Notes: generated by a model from the letters alone, not told the origin. Shown: positions 44,434-55,036, counted from the first letter of the stretch. The stretch is 64,000 nt of DNA from Gordonia sp. OPL2 (GCF_003797825.1 NZ_RKME01000009.1:118283-182282); one strand, 5' to 3'. A program made the numbers and translations.

Positions 44434-45233
44434 CGCTGGGGCGCGTCTTCCGTGTTGGCCTTCAGCTCACGCATCGGGTCGCGGACGAGACGGTCCTTCA
44501 GTTCGCGGAGCTGGCGTCGGCTGACGGGCAGTTCGACGGCCTCTGAGGCGCCGTTGGCGCGGACGCAGACGAGGGTCGACGACCCGCTCGTGCGCAGGCC
44601 GGTCACCATCGGCAGGGCCACCAGATAGGACCGGTGCACACGGTGGAATCCGTGATCCACCCAGCGGGTGGCCAGCGTGGACAGCGGGATGCGGACCAGG
44701 TGCGACCCGGTGGCCGAGTGCAGACGGGCATAGTCGCCGACCGCCTCGACCCACGAGATGCTGTCGCGCCGCACGAGCGAGGTCACGCCCGACAATTCGA
44801 CCGGGATGACCTCGTCTCCGCTCCCGGTCGGCCGCGTCGTCGCCGCCTCTGCGGCTCGTGGTGAGCCCTCGCCTGCGGTGATGACCCGTGAGATCGCTTG
44901 CGCAAGACGCTCTTCGCGGAGCGGTTTGAGCAGATAGTCGACGGCACCGACCTCGAACGCGTCGACCGCCTTGTCCTCGTGCGCGGTCACGAACACCACG
45001 GCGGGCGGTTCGGCGTACCGGGTGAGGACTCCGGCGAGTTCGAGGCCTGACAGTCCCGGCATGTTGATGTCGAGGAAGATCGCATCGATCCGGCGTTCGT
45101 TCAGTTCCCGCAGCGCATTCGTGGCGTCGCCGGCGGTGTGCACCTCGGCCACGTCGGCCTGCCGGTCGAGGAGATAGGCGAGTTCGTCGAGGGCGGGGGG
45201 TTCGTCGTCGACGGCGAGGACCACCAGCGCCAT
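44430..45233 (-). CDS. LytTR-type response regulator
   Basis: The 267-residue protein has a receiver domain with Asp55 as phosphorylation site (IFLDINMPG), Asp9/Asp10 near the start, and Lys in LLKPL. The C-terminal LytTR DNA-binding domain runs from about residue 160 to 255 with SWVEAVGDYARLHSATGSHLVRIPLSTL and FHRVHRSYLV. It pairs with the histidine kinase gene 31 bp upstream. In other bacteria LytS/LytTR pairs that sit with carboxylate carriers sense pyruvate or related acids. It probably controls the two SSS genes nearby. Confidence 0.9.
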   Translation of the reverse strand: MALVVLAVDDEPPALDELAYLLDRQADVAEVHTAGDATNALRELNERRIDAIFLDINMPGLSGLELAGVLTRYAEPPAVVFVTAHEDKAVDAFEVGAVDYLLKPLREERLAQAISRVITAGEGSPRAAEAATTRPTGSGDEVIPVELSGVTSLVRRDSISWVEAVGDYARLHSATGSHLVRIPLSTLATRWVDHGFHRVHRSYLVALPMVTGLRTSGSSTLVCVRANGASEAVELPVSRRQLRELKDRLVRDPMRELKANTEDAPQR

Positions 45234-45264
45234 CCGCACTCCTCCTGCCCTCTCGTGCGACCGC

Positions 45265-46500
45265 TCAGGCACGGATACCGGCGCGGAACTTGGGCACCCG
45301 CATACCGACACGGGTGCCCGCGTCGACGCCCGTGTCGACCACTAGACCGTAATCGTTGCCGAACGCCGCCCGCAGCCGATGGTCCACATTCGTGAGGCCG
45401 ACGTGCGCGCCGTCGGAGTCGCTGCCGGTGCCGTTCTCGCCCGGGGTGAGGGCGTCGATGTCGCCGGAGCGCAGCAGTTCCGGGTCCATGCCCACACCGT
45501 CGTCCTCGACGGTGATCACGCAGTCGGTGCCCTCGTCGCGGGCGATGATGGTGATCGTGCCGCCGCCCTTGCCGGCGAGTCCGTGGCGGACCGCGTTCTC
45601 GACGAGCGGCTGCAGCGCCAGGAACGGCACGACGACATTGAGGACCTCCGGCGCGACCTGGAGTCGGACGTTCAGCGCGGGGCCGAATCGCGCGCGTTCG
45701 AGCGTGAGGTAGCGGTCGATGTTGCGCAGTTCGTCGGCGAGCAGCGTGTATTCGCCTGCGGCGCGGAACGAATAGCGGGTGAAGTCGGCGAAGTCCAGGA
45801 TCAGTTCGCGCGCTCGGTCGGGATCGGTGCGGACGAACGACGCGATCGTGTTGAGCGCGTTGTAGATGAAGTGCGGGCTGATCTGCGCACGCAGCGCCAG
45901 CACCTCGGCACGGTCGAGACGGGCCCGGGACGCCTCGAGATCGGCCAGCTCGATCTGACTCGACACGTAGCGCGCCACCTCACCGACCGCTCCCAGCATG
46001 CCGGGGCCGGGTCGGTGCGTGGTCGCGACGACGAGGACGCCGACACTCGTGTCGTCGGCGACCAGGGGCTGGGCGATCAGGGTGCGCACTGGCGATTCCG
46101 GGCCGCACGGGTCGTTGACGAGGACTCGCCGCTGATCGGCTTCGGCGGTGGCCGCGGCGTCGGCGGATGCGGTGGTGAGCGCCGCGTCCCACAGGGACGT
46201 AGGGCTCGTGTCGTCGGCGGGTTCGTTCGCCAGGAGCACCCCAGCGGAGTCGTACAGCGCGAGTGCCTCGGCCGTCGTCAGCGCGCGTAGGTGGGGGAGT
46301 GCGTCGCGCGCGGAGTCGGCCGAGAGGCCCGACCGAAGCGACCGCGCGGCCTGCGACGCCGTCTGCAGGGCGAAGTGCACGGCACGTTCGGTCGGCGTGG
46401 TGACGACCCGACGTGTCCGGATCAGCACCACAGTGGCGACGACGACGAGGACGCCCACCACCACCAGCGCGACCGCCAACTGACCGGACATGGATTCCAC
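45265..46500 (-). CDS. LytS-type sensor histidine kinase
   Basis: The 411-residue protein has one N-terminal transmembrane segment (residues 8-27), a GAF-like sensory region (about 70-185), and a His_kinase domain with phosphorylation site His210 (AQISPHFIYNALNTI). ATP-binding motifs VENAVRHGLAG and ITVEDDGVGMD follow. There is no large external sensor domain, so the signal is probably inside the cell or membrane. ATG 46491 is an alternative start. It follows the TetR gene by 10 bp, so that gene may be in the same transcript. Confidence 0.9.
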   Translation of the reverse strand: MESMSGQLAVALVVVGVLVVVATVVLIRTRRVVTTPTERAVHFALQTASQAARSLRSGLSADSARDALPHLRALTTAEALALYDSAGVLLANEPADDTSPTSLWDAALTTASADAAATAEADQRRVLVNDPCGPESPVRTLIAQPLVADDTSVGVLVVATTHRPGPGMLGAVGEVARYVSSQIELADLEASRARLDRAEVLALRAQISPHFIYNALNTIASFVRTDPDRARELILDFADFTRYSFRAAGEYTLLADELRNIDRYLTLERARFGPALNVRLQVAPEVLNVVVPFLALQPLVENAVRHGLAGKGGGTITIIARDEGTDCVITVEDDGVGMDPELLRSGDIDALTPGENGTGSDSDGAHVGLTNVDHRLRAAFGNDYGLVVDTGVDAGTRVGMRVPKFRAGIRA

Positions 46501-46510
46501 GATCCCATGC

Positions 46511-47095
46511 TCACGCAGGGTCCGACCGGGTCGGGATCATTCCGACGACGAGGTCGATGAGTTGATGCCGGTCGGCGTTCCACTTCTCGCGCGGCAGGTG
46601 CCCGGTGAGGTCGAGGTCGGTCGCGCCGTGGGCGGCCGCCATCAACACACCGGCGTAGGGTCGGGCGTGCTCGTCGCCGACGAGTCTGCCGACGAGTTCC
46701 AGAAACATGTCCTGGGCGCGCCCGGCGGCCTCGGCGACGGATGCCGAGTCGTCGGCCTTCTGCGCGAACATCAGTCGGTACAGGTGTGGCCGGCTGTGGC
46801 CGAGGTCGGACAATGCGCCGAGAGCCATACGAAGGGCCTGCTCCGGTGACAACGAATCATCGCCGGTGATGGCGTCGAGGCCGACCGCGACGGCGGCCCA
46901 GGCGTCGGTCGCCACCGTGGTCAGCAGGGCGTCCTTGTCGACGAAGTGGCGATACGCGGCTGACCGCGAGACTCCTGCGCCTGCGCCGACCTCCCGCAGG
47001 GTGACGGCCTCGGGACCCCCGCGGTCGAGCAGGACGACGGCCGCCTCGAGCAACGCCTGCCGCGTCTGCGCGGCACTCTCCGCTCGGGTCGCCAT
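46511..47095 (-). CDS. TetR-family regulator upstream of the two-component operon
   Basis: The 194-residue protein has a TetR domain with VTLREVGAGAGVSRSAAYRHFVDKDALLTTVA at about residues 31-62, then a TetR_C-like part with HLYRLMFAQ. It diverges from the SDR gene over two palindromes, which it should bind. On the other side it is only 10 bp from the kinase gene, so it may also be the first gene of the kinase-regulator-symporter transcript. Confidence 0.87.
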   Translation of the reverse strand: MATRAESAAQTRQALLEAAVVLLDRGGPEAVTLREVGAGAGVSRSAAYRHFVDKDALLTTVATDAWAAVAVGLDAITGDDSLSPEQALRMALGALSDLGHSRPHLYRLMFAQKADDSASVAEAAGRAQDMFLELVGRLVGDEHARPYAGVLMAAAHGATDLDLTGHLPREKWNADRHQLIDLVVGMIPTRSDPA

Positions 47096-47110
47096 CCCGA
47101 CAACCTATCA

Positions 47111-47160
47111 GTTGACATTGTCCACTCGAATGAGTTGACTGAGTTGACGGTGTCAACTCA
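47111..47160. promoter_or_regulatory. Two TetR operators GTTGAC-N3-GTCAAC
   Basis: GTTGACATTGTCCAC (47111-47125) and GTTGACGGTGTCAAC (47143-47157) have the same half-sites and a start-to-start distance of 32 bp, three helical turns. The second is part of a perfect 21-bp palindrome with arms TGAGTTGAC. An additional TGAGTTGAC lies just before it. They sit between the TetR and SDR genes. Confidence 0.75.
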
Positions 47161-47173
47161 ACCAAGAGGGGCC

Positions 47174-48103
47174 ATGCACACCATCGTGATGACCGGCGCG
47201 ACCCGGGGTATCGGACGCGCCGCCGCGCACGAGATGCTCCGTGCGGACCCGGAACTGCATCTCGTGGCGATGTCGCGCTCAGGTAGCCCCGGAACTGATG
47301 CCCGGCAACTGGATTCGGGGATCGGACGAACGACGACGATCGACACCGATCTCGCGGACATCGACAGCATTCGGGCCGCTGTCCACGAGGTCACCCGTCG
47401 ACTCGACGACGGCTCGCTCCCGCCGCTGGTGGGCATCGTCGGCAACGCCGGGCTGCAGTTCGTCGACGCCCTGCACGAGACGGTCGACGGGCTCGAGAGT
47501 ACGTTCGCGGTGAATGTCGTCGCGAACCATCTGCTCCTCAGAGGTCTGCTCGACCACCTGTCATCACCCGCCCGAATCGTGATCACGGTGAGCGACACCC
47601 ACTTCGGCGATCTCCGGCACAACCTCGGCATGGTGCCCGCCCCACGCTGGTCGTCACCATCGGTGCTGTCCCGTCCCCGTGCGTTCGACGAGCCCGGCAC
47701 CGTGCGCGCCGGACGGCGCGCCTACTCGACCAGCAAACTGGCCGCCATCCACCTCGTTCACGAATGGGCGCGTCGGTTGCCCGAGGGGGTCGACATCGTC
47801 GCCTACAACCCGTCGTTCGTCCCCGGAACCGGTCTGGTCAGAGCGGCCGGACTGCGCGATCGACTCATCAGCCGCTGGCTGCTCCCGGCGCTCGCCATCT
47901 CACCGACGATCGATCGGATATCCACGGCCGGCAAGAAACTGGCCGATGTGGTGCTCGGACAGACGCGGACGGCGTCCGGGGCCTACGTCGACCGCGCCCG
48001 CATGGTGGCGTCGTCGGACGAATCCTATGACCCCGACCGGGAGCGGGAAATGTGGGACTTCCTGGAGGGTCTGGTGGGAGCGCGACCCACCGCACCTCAG
48101 TAG
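47174..48103 (+). CDS. Short-chain dehydrogenase/reductase
   Basis: The 309-residue protein has TGATRGIG (residues 7-14) for NADP binding, NAG at 91-93, and the catalytic Tyr184 and Lys188 in YSTSK, with Ser140 as the likely third residue. It resembles protochlorophyllide-reductase-like/retinol dehydrogenase-like SDRs. I chose ATG 47174 with AGAGGGG before it, because an earlier GTG would lie inside the operator. It is controlled by the divergent TetR. Its end overlaps the converging membrane gene by 7 bp. The substrate is unknown. Confidence 0.87.
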   Translation: MHTIVMTGATRGIGRAAAHEMLRADPELHLVAMSRSGSPGTDARQLDSGIGRTTTIDTDLADIDSIRAAVHEVTRRLDDGSLPPLVGIVGNAGLQFVDALHETVDGLESTFAVNVVANHLLLRGLLDHLSSPARIVITVSDTHFGDLRHNLGMVPAPRWSSPSVLSRPRAFDEPGTVRAGRRAYSTSKLAAIHLVHEWARRLPEGVDIVAYNPSFVPGTGLVRAAGLRDRLISRWLLPALAISPTIDRISTAGKKLADVVLGQTRTASGAYVDRARMVASSDESYDPDREREMWDFLEGLVGARPTAPQ

Positions 48104-49812
48104 GCGGCCCACTCCGACTGCGCGTACCGCAGGATGCGTGGGTCCATGAGGGTCGACGGCGGCAGATCGAGCGGGGCCCGATCGGCCGGGAACACCGCGG
48201 CCGCCGCCAGCTCGTCGTCGTTCAGGAATCGGAGCGGATGTGGAAGTTCCAGCCGCAGTTCCGGTCTCGTGGTTTCCTTCGGCCCGCTCGCTTCGCTCCC
48301 GGCGCTGGTTGCATTCGGCCCGCTCGCTTCGCTCCCGGCGCCGGTTTCCTTCGGCCCGCTCGCTTCGCTCCCGGCGCCGAGGAAGAAGCCCCAGTCACCG
48401 AACGACGGGACGTCGACGTGGTACGGCACGGTCTGCAGCCCCGCGGCTGCCAGTGTCGATCCGATACACCAGAACGACTTCGGGGCGAAGTAGGGGGAAC
48501 CGGACTGCACAACCATTCGCCCGCCCGGTGCCAGATGCGCGGCCACCAACGCGTAGAACTCGGTGGAATACAGCTTCGCCGTGGCCGATTCGTCCGGGTC
48601 CGGCATGTCGACGATGATCGCGTCGAAGGTGTCTCGGTTCTCGCGCAGCCAGGAGAAGGCGTCGGCGGCCACGACCGTGCTCCGCGGATCCGACATCGAA
48701 CCTCCGTTGAGGCGGGTCAGCCGGGCGTCCTCACGGGCGAGTCGGATCATCTCCGGATCGAGTTCGACCAGCGTCGCCGAGTCGACGTCCGGATAGCTGA
48801 GGACCTCGCGCAACGCCAGCCCGTCGCCACCCCCGAGGATCAACACGCGGTCCCGATCTCCGGACGCATTCGGCCCGCTCGCTCCGCTCCCGGCGCCGGA
48901 CAGCGCCGGATGCACCAGCGACTCGTGATACCGGTACTCGTCGATCGACGAGAACTGCAGGTCCCCGTTCAGGAACAGCCGGGTGTCCGGTCCGAGGGGC
49001 GTGCGGCGTTCGGTGATCACGATGTCCTGATACGGCGTTCGCTCGGCCGCGACGATCGGATCGCGGAACAGGGCCTGGCGCGCGGTCACCTCGAATCGGC
49101 CGGCCAGCGCAAGACCGGCGACGAGCACCCCGACGACCGCGACCGCACACACGCCCAACACCGCCAGCCGTGCGCGGCTCAGATCGTGGCGGAACACCAC
49201 GAACACCAGAAAACATCCCGCGGCCGCGTTGACGAGCCCCACGATCAGGGCGCCCTCGAGCTGACCGAACAACGGCAGCAACAGGAACGGGAAGCAGAGA
49301 CCGCCGACGAGCGCACCGATGTAGTCGACCGCGAACATGTCGGCGACCGCGGTCCCCGCATCCTGACGGCGGATGCGTTGCAGCAACACCATCAGCAGCG
49401 GGATCTCGGCGCCGATTAGCAGGCCGAGCACGAACGCCACCACGACGAGTCCCGGCGTGTAGAGAGACAGATAAGCGAACGCGGCGTACAGGCCCATCAC
49501 CGACAGCCCGCCGACGAGTGCGAGCAGCAACTCGATCGCGGCGAACGCGGTGACCGCCTGTGCCTGCAGCGGTTTGGCGGCCAGCGATCCGATGCCCATG
49601 GCGAACACCATGACGGCCAGCACGATCGACGCCTGCGTCGCCGTGTTCCCGATCAGGAACGACCCCAACGACACCAACGCCAGCTCGTAGACGAGACCGC
49701 ACGCGGCACAGACGAACACGACCGCGAGCAAAGCCGCGCGGGACAGCCGCGACCGGGATTCGGGCGCCTCGTCCGATCGGACAGGAGCCGCGGTCTCGGG
49801 TCGGGTCACCAT
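48097..49812 (-). CDS. Membrane-bound spermidine synthase-like protein
   Basis: The 571-residue protein has about seven N-terminal membrane segments and then an aminopropyltransferase-like domain with RYHESLVHPAL, VLILGGGDGLALREVL, VELDPEMIRLAREDARL and AIIVDMPDPDE. These are the features of polyamine aminopropyltransferases fused to a membrane region. It closes an operon with DUF4178, DUF2617, DUF4247-like and DUF350 genes. Two places hold copies of a repeated peptide (AGSEASGPKETG type), which interrupts the catalytic domain. Whether it makes a polyamine or modifies a membrane component is unknown. Confidence 0.85.
   Translation of the reverse strand: MVTRPETAAPVRSDEAPESRSRLSRAALLAVVFVCAACGLVYELALVSLGSFLIGNTATQASIVLAVMVFAMGIGSLAAKPLQAQAVTAFAAIELLLALVGGLSVMGLYAAFAYLSLYTPGLVVVAFVLGLLIGAEIPLLMVLLQRIRRQDAGTAVADMFAVDYIGALVGGLCFPFLLLPLFGQLEGALIVGLVNAAAGCFLVFVVFRHDLSRARLAVLGVCAVAVVGVLVAGLALAGRFEVTARQALFRDPIVAAERTPYQDIVITERRTPLGPDTRLFLNGDLQFSSIDEYRYHESLVHPALSGAGSGASGPNASGDRDRVLILGGGDGLALREVLSYPDVDSATLVELDPEMIRLAREDARLTRLNGGSMSDPRSTVVAADAFSWLRENRDTFDAIIVDMPDPDESATAKLYSTEFYALVAAHLAPGGRMVVQSGSPYFAPKSFWCIGSTLAAAGLQTVPYHVDVPSFGDWGFFLGAGSEASGPKETGAGSEASGPNATSAGSEASGPKETTRPELRLELPHPLRFLNDDELAAAAVFPADRAPLDLPPSTLMDPRILRYAQSEWAAY
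48271..48378. repeat. 36-bp repeat, three in-frame copies inside the spermidine synthase-like gene
   Basis: Copies start at 48271, 48307 and 48343, share TCGGCCCGCTCGCTTCGCTC and the CCGGCGC end, and encode 12 residues each. A fourth, diverged copy lies at about 48866-48899 in the same gene. The core GAGCGAAGCGAGC resembles intergenic repeats elsewhere in the window. Confidence 0.95.
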
Positions 49813-49843
49813 GACGGGCGCGGCGGAGGCGACGGCCGCCGGA

Positions 49844-50269
49844 TCACAGGATCGCTGCGGCGACGATCAGCGAGACACCGACGTGCGCCACCGCCTGGAC
49901 CCACACCGCCGGGTGGGGTTCCGGGTGCAGCATCAGCTCGCCCAACCGTCCCGGTGTCGCGACGTCGATGAGCGCGAACGTCACCGCCATCACCGCGATG
50001 CCGATGATCGTGTAGACCGCCGTATAGGTCAGCCCCTCGACGAGGCGACCCTCGCTGGCGACGATGGCGGCGGTGACGATGATCGCGATGCCCGCCAGAT
50101 TCGACGCGACCAGGATGCCGGCGTTGCGATTGCGGTCGGCCCACAGGTGCTGGCGCAGCTTTCCCGGTGTGAGCAGGTCGAGGACGAGGAAGGAGATCGC
50201 CATTAGGACGACTCCCGCGAGGCTGTATGCGCCTGCTGCGTAAGCATTCTCGAAGATGTCTCGGATCAC
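49844..50269 (-). CDS. DUF350 family membrane protein (copy 2)
   Basis: The 141-residue protein has four hydrophobic segments and the duplicated DUF350 motifs LTPGKLRQHLWADRNRNA and ATPGRLGELML. It is a paralogue of the protein at 28674-29102 but sits within an operon of DUF4178, DUF2617, DUF4247-like and spermidine synthase-like genes. It ends 31 bp before the synthase-like gene. No activity is known; a membrane stress or channel-like role is only suggested by context. Confidence 0.83.
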   Translation of the reverse strand: MIRDIFENAYAAGAYSLAGVVLMAISFLVLDLLTPGKLRQHLWADRNRNAGILVASNLAGIAIIVTAAIVASEGRLVEGLTYTAVYTIIGIAVMAVTFALIDVATPGRLGELMLHPEPHPAVWVQAVAHVGVSLIVAAAIL

Positions 50270-50335
50270 AGTGTCTCTCCCGTGTGAGTGGTGCCTGTGT
50301 ACGTGATGTCCATGTGAACTGATGACGGGGACCGA

Positions 50336-50923
50336 CTACTTTCCACCGCCACCGCTGCCCCCTCCGCGATAGCTGCTGCCCGACCCGCCGTAACCCGGTG
50401 TGGGCACCCAGAATCCGCCGACATACGGGTGATAGTGCCGGTAGCCGGACTCGTAATCGCGGCTGAGCATCACCTTGGTGGCGCCGGCCGCCAGTGGGAA
50501 CAATCCGATCAGATAGTCCGGATACTGCAGGAAACGGCTGCCGGCGACGTTGGCGCTGTTCGAGGTGTCGCCGTCGCGTTGATCGGTGGGCCGCTCGACG
50601 TCGCTCAGTTGCGCAGCGACGTCCGACGGCGATCCCTGCGCGACGTAGGCGTCGACGTCACCCTCGTCGCTGCCGGTGTCGCGCTGATAGTGCGACGTGA
50701 TGTAGTTCCGTGCGCTGCTGCCGTCGCCGGACATCCCGCGGAACGCCTTCACCGAGCAGGAACCGACGATCGCGAGCAGTGCGACGACCGCGATGACGCC
50801 GATGATGATGTTGCGGGTGCGGTGCAGTCCGCGACGGGGATCGGGGCGCCGCGGATCGTTCCCGAAGCCGGCCGGCGGGCCGTAACCGCCGGGTGGTGGA
50901 GGTGGCGGGGGCGGCTGGGTCAT
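50336..50923 (-). CDS. DUF4247-like membrane protein with Pro-rich N-terminus
   Basis: The 195-residue protein has a Pro/Gly-rich start of about 35 residues, one transmembrane segment (about residues 38-56), and an external part with SVKAFRGMSGDGSSARNYITSHYQ, DYLIGLFPLAAGATKVMLSRDYE, then a Gly/Ser tail. This agrees with the DUF4247 family as I remember it, and with its usual neighbours. ATGA overlap with the DUF2617 gene indicates coupled translation. Function is unknown. Confidence 0.7.
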   Translation of the reverse strand: MTQPPPPPPPPGGYGPPAGFGNDPRRPDPRRGLHRTRNIIIGVIAVVALLAIVGSCSVKAFRGMSGDGSSARNYITSHYQRDTGSDEGDVDAYVAQGSPSDVAAQLSDVERPTDQRDGDTSNSANVAGSRFLQYPDYLIGLFPLAAGATKVMLSRDYESGYRHYHPYVGGFWVPTPGYGGSGSSYRGGGSGGGGK

Positions 50924-51468
50924 GAGCCGGCCTCCGCGCGACGCCGGATCACCGTCGAGGTGATCACGAGCTCCGCGGTCTGCGGGTACGTGTGCCAGGT
51001 GTCCCACGAGATGACGTCGTCGTCGGTGGTCGCCAGAACCGCGGTCATCGCGAGCGGCCGCCCGGGAAAGTGGCCGAGCACCGCGGGCCTCCCGGCGGCG
51101 AGATGTCGTTCGCCCCGGGCGGTGACGTCGGCGACGACGCCTCGCATCTCGTCGAGACCACAGGCGCGGACGGAGGAGGTGAACAGGTAGGGCCCGTCGG
51201 CGACCGACGACGGCAGCGGGTCGTCGGCGCCGGGCAGACAGGCGACGGTCTCACACCAGCGGGCGCGGTCGGCAGGCTCGGCGCCTTCCGGACCGAGCTC
51301 GACGACGACCTGATGACTCGCACCCAACAGCCGCAGGGACACCGTGAGACCCTCTCGGCGGTGATCACACCGGGCGAGGGGTTCCTGCAGATCCGCGGTC
51401 AGGGAGAACGCCAGTTGGCGTGCGCTCGTGTCGGCGTAGGGGACCTGCAGACGCGTCGCGGAGGTCAC
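50920..51468 (-). CDS. DUF2617 family protein
   Basis: The 182-residue protein has RLQVPYADTSARQLAFSLT near the start, HQVVVELGPEG in the middle, and WDTWHTYPQTAELVITST near the end, in line with DUF2617. No membrane segment is seen, so it is probably cytoplasmic. The GTG start overlaps the DUF4178 stop and its end overlaps the next gene, both by 4 nt. The tight coupling implies that it works with its neighbours. No biochemical role is known. Confidence 0.78.
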   Translation of the reverse strand: MTSATRLQVPYADTSARQLAFSLTADLQEPLARCDHRREGLTVSLRLLGASHQVVVELGPEGAEPADRARWCETVACLPGADDPLPSSVADGPYLFTSSVRACGLDEMRGVVADVTARGERHLAAGRPAVLGHFPGRPLAMTAVLATTDDDVISWDTWHTYPQTAELVITSTVIRRRAEAGS

Positions 51469-52097
51469 TGTCCCGGCGTGGGGTCGGTCGGATAGATGCG
51501 GTACTCGCTGCGTTCGACGACCTCGCCGCGGGCGCACTCCCATCCGGAACCGAAGTCCTCGAAGGAGAGTCGTTCGTCGCCGGCCTCGTAGTCGTGATAG
51601 CGCATCGAGGCGCGCGGAGCGAGGCCGGTGGTCCCGGCCGACGTGTAGTCGGCGCCACCGGATTCGTCGGACGAATAGCGTCGGCCGTCGAGCTCGAGGG
51701 ACTGCGGGCCCGGGGTCAGGGTGACCCCGGTCAGCTCGTGCCAGAGGACGACCTCGAGATCGGGGTCGTCCTCGACCGAGATCCATGCCTTGCGGCCGGT
51801 CCCGGTGTCGAGGAAGTTCTCGGTCCACACATATCCGCCCTGGGTCAGCCGCAGTGTCCCGCGGACCGCAAACGTCTCGCCGCGCAGCTCGACCAGGTCG
51901 CCGGGCTTGAGCTGTCGGGGATCGCCACGGACCGCGTCGTCGTCGGCGGTGGAGAACGGATCGCCGGGACGGTAGGCGCGATGGCGCAGCGCGTCCTCCT
52001 CCGCCTGCCGCAGCTTGCGGTTGCCCAGGAAGTTGAACACGACCACGACGGCGATGATGAGAAGCAGCGCGACGATGACGATCAGCAGGATCTCCAC
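51465..52097 (-). CDS. DUF4178 family membrane-anchored protein
   Basis: The 210-residue protein has one N-terminal transmembrane segment (residues 3-24) and then a strand-rich DUF4178 domain with LKPGDLVELRGETFAVRGTLRLTQGGYVWTENFLD and KAWISVEDDPDLEVVLWHE. It is the first gene of the five-gene operon that ends with the spermidine synthase-like gene, and diverges from groEL2 across about 350 bp. DUF4178 proteins often accompany DUF350 and polyamine-type genes. Its role is unknown. Confidence 0.83.
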   Translation of the reverse strand: MEILLIVIVALLLIIAVVVVFNFLGNRKLRQAEEDALRHRAYRPGDPFSTADDDAVRGDPRQLKPGDLVELRGETFAVRGTLRLTQGGYVWTENFLDTGTGRKAWISVEDDPDLEVVLWHELTGVTLTPGPQSLELDGRRYSSDESGGADYTSAGTTGLAPRASMRYHDYEAGDERLSFEDFGSGWECARGEVVERSEYRIYPTDPTPGQ

Positions 52098-52167
52098 CGG
52101 GCGACCCTATCGCCTGAATCGGACACCGGCCTACTCGTTGACGGCGTGATGTCGGCACCGTGAATGA

Positions 52168-54069
<1,902 letters not shown>

Positions 54070-54109
54070 TCTCCTGATCACCAGCCTGCGTTCATCCAAC
54101 GCATCCAGA

Positions 54110-54147
54110 CCGAAGGCCGGTCACCCGCACGGGTGGCCGGCCTTCGG
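54110..54147 (+). terminator. Hairpin downstream of groEL2
   Basis: A 17-bp stem, CCGAAGGCCGGTCACCC paired with GGGTGGCCGGCCTTCGG, has one G-U pair and a 4-nt loop, GCAC. It lies 41 bp after the groEL2 stop. It is very stable, but no U tract follows. Confidence 0.75.
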
Positions 54148-54229
54148 CGTTCGACGGCCCGGTCGCGTTCGGCACCGCCTCATCCGAGACCGGCGGGCCC
54201 GGCCGCTCGGCGTCTGAGACGATGAACCC

Positions 54230-55036
54230 ATGACCGACCCGATCGTCGACCGTCTCGAACTCACCACCGTCGCGAACTTTCGCGATGTCGGCGGATGGGA
54301 GACCGCCGACGGTCGGCGAGTCGCGCCGGGGATGCTCTTCCGGTCCGCGGCACTCGACAAGGCCTCCGAGACCGACCGGGCGACCCTCGCGGGTCTCGGG
54401 CTCCGAACCATCGTCGACCTGCGATCGGTCGCGGAGACCGAGGCGCAGCCCGATCCCGTGCTCGACGGGGTGGCCGGCATCCACCTCGACGTGCTCGCCG
54501 ACGCCGAATCGGTCAGTGCGCCCGCCAATCTCGACAAGGTCCTGTCCGATCCGGTGACGGTGGCCGCTGCCAACGAGAAACTCGCCGACGGCAGCGGCCT
54601 GGCACACATGATCGACGCCTACCGCGAACTGGTCAATCTGCCGAGTGCGTTGTCGTCGTACCGGACGTTCTTCACCGGCCTCGACGGGACACCCACCCTG
54701 TTCCACTGCACCGCGGGCAAAGACCGGACCGGCTGGGCCGCAGCAGCGTTCCTGACCTTGATGGGGGTCGACCGTGACCGGGTCTATCAGGACTATCTGC
54801 TGACCAACGACCTGTTCTTGCCGGCCATCGCTCCGGTGTTCGACGGATTCGCCGCTGCCGGAGGCGATCCCGACCTGCTGCGACCCCTGCTCGGGGTGCA
54901 GGAGTCCTACCTCGACACCGCGTTCGCCGAGGTCCGGGAGTCCTTCGGCGGAATCGAGGGGTACTTCGCCGACGGACTGGGCATCGACGCCGCCGGACAG
55001 GAGGACCTGCGCCGGCGGTACCTCGTCACGTCCTGA
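54230..55036 (+). CDS. PtpB-like tyrosine/dual-specificity phosphatase
   Basis: The 268-residue protein starts with NFRDVGGWETADGRRVAPG, the family N-terminal signature, and has the P-loop HCTAGKDRTG with Cys160 and Arg166. The M. tuberculosis secreted phosphatase PtpB (Rv0153c) has the same layout. The residues for phosphate ester hydrolysis are in place. No signal peptide is visible. The target may be a phosphoprotein or phosphoinositide-like compound; this cannot be decided. Confidence 0.9.
   Translation: MTDPIVDRLELTTVANFRDVGGWETADGRRVAPGMLFRSAALDKASETDRATLAGLGLRTIVDLRSVAETEAQPDPVLDGVAGIHLDVLADAESVSAPANLDKVLSDPVTVAAANEKLADGSGLAHMIDAYRELVNLPSALSSYRTFFTGLDGTPTLFHCTAGKDRTGWAAAAFLTLMGVDRDRVYQDYLLTNDLFLPAIAPVFDGFAAAGGDPDLLRPLLGVQESYLDTAFAEVRESFGGIEGYFADGLGIDAAGQEDLRRRYLVTS

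Noticed and set aside
54070..54229. groES near groEL2
   Set aside because: No GroES-like sequence is found on either side, and in this order groES usually lies with groEL1 elsewhere.
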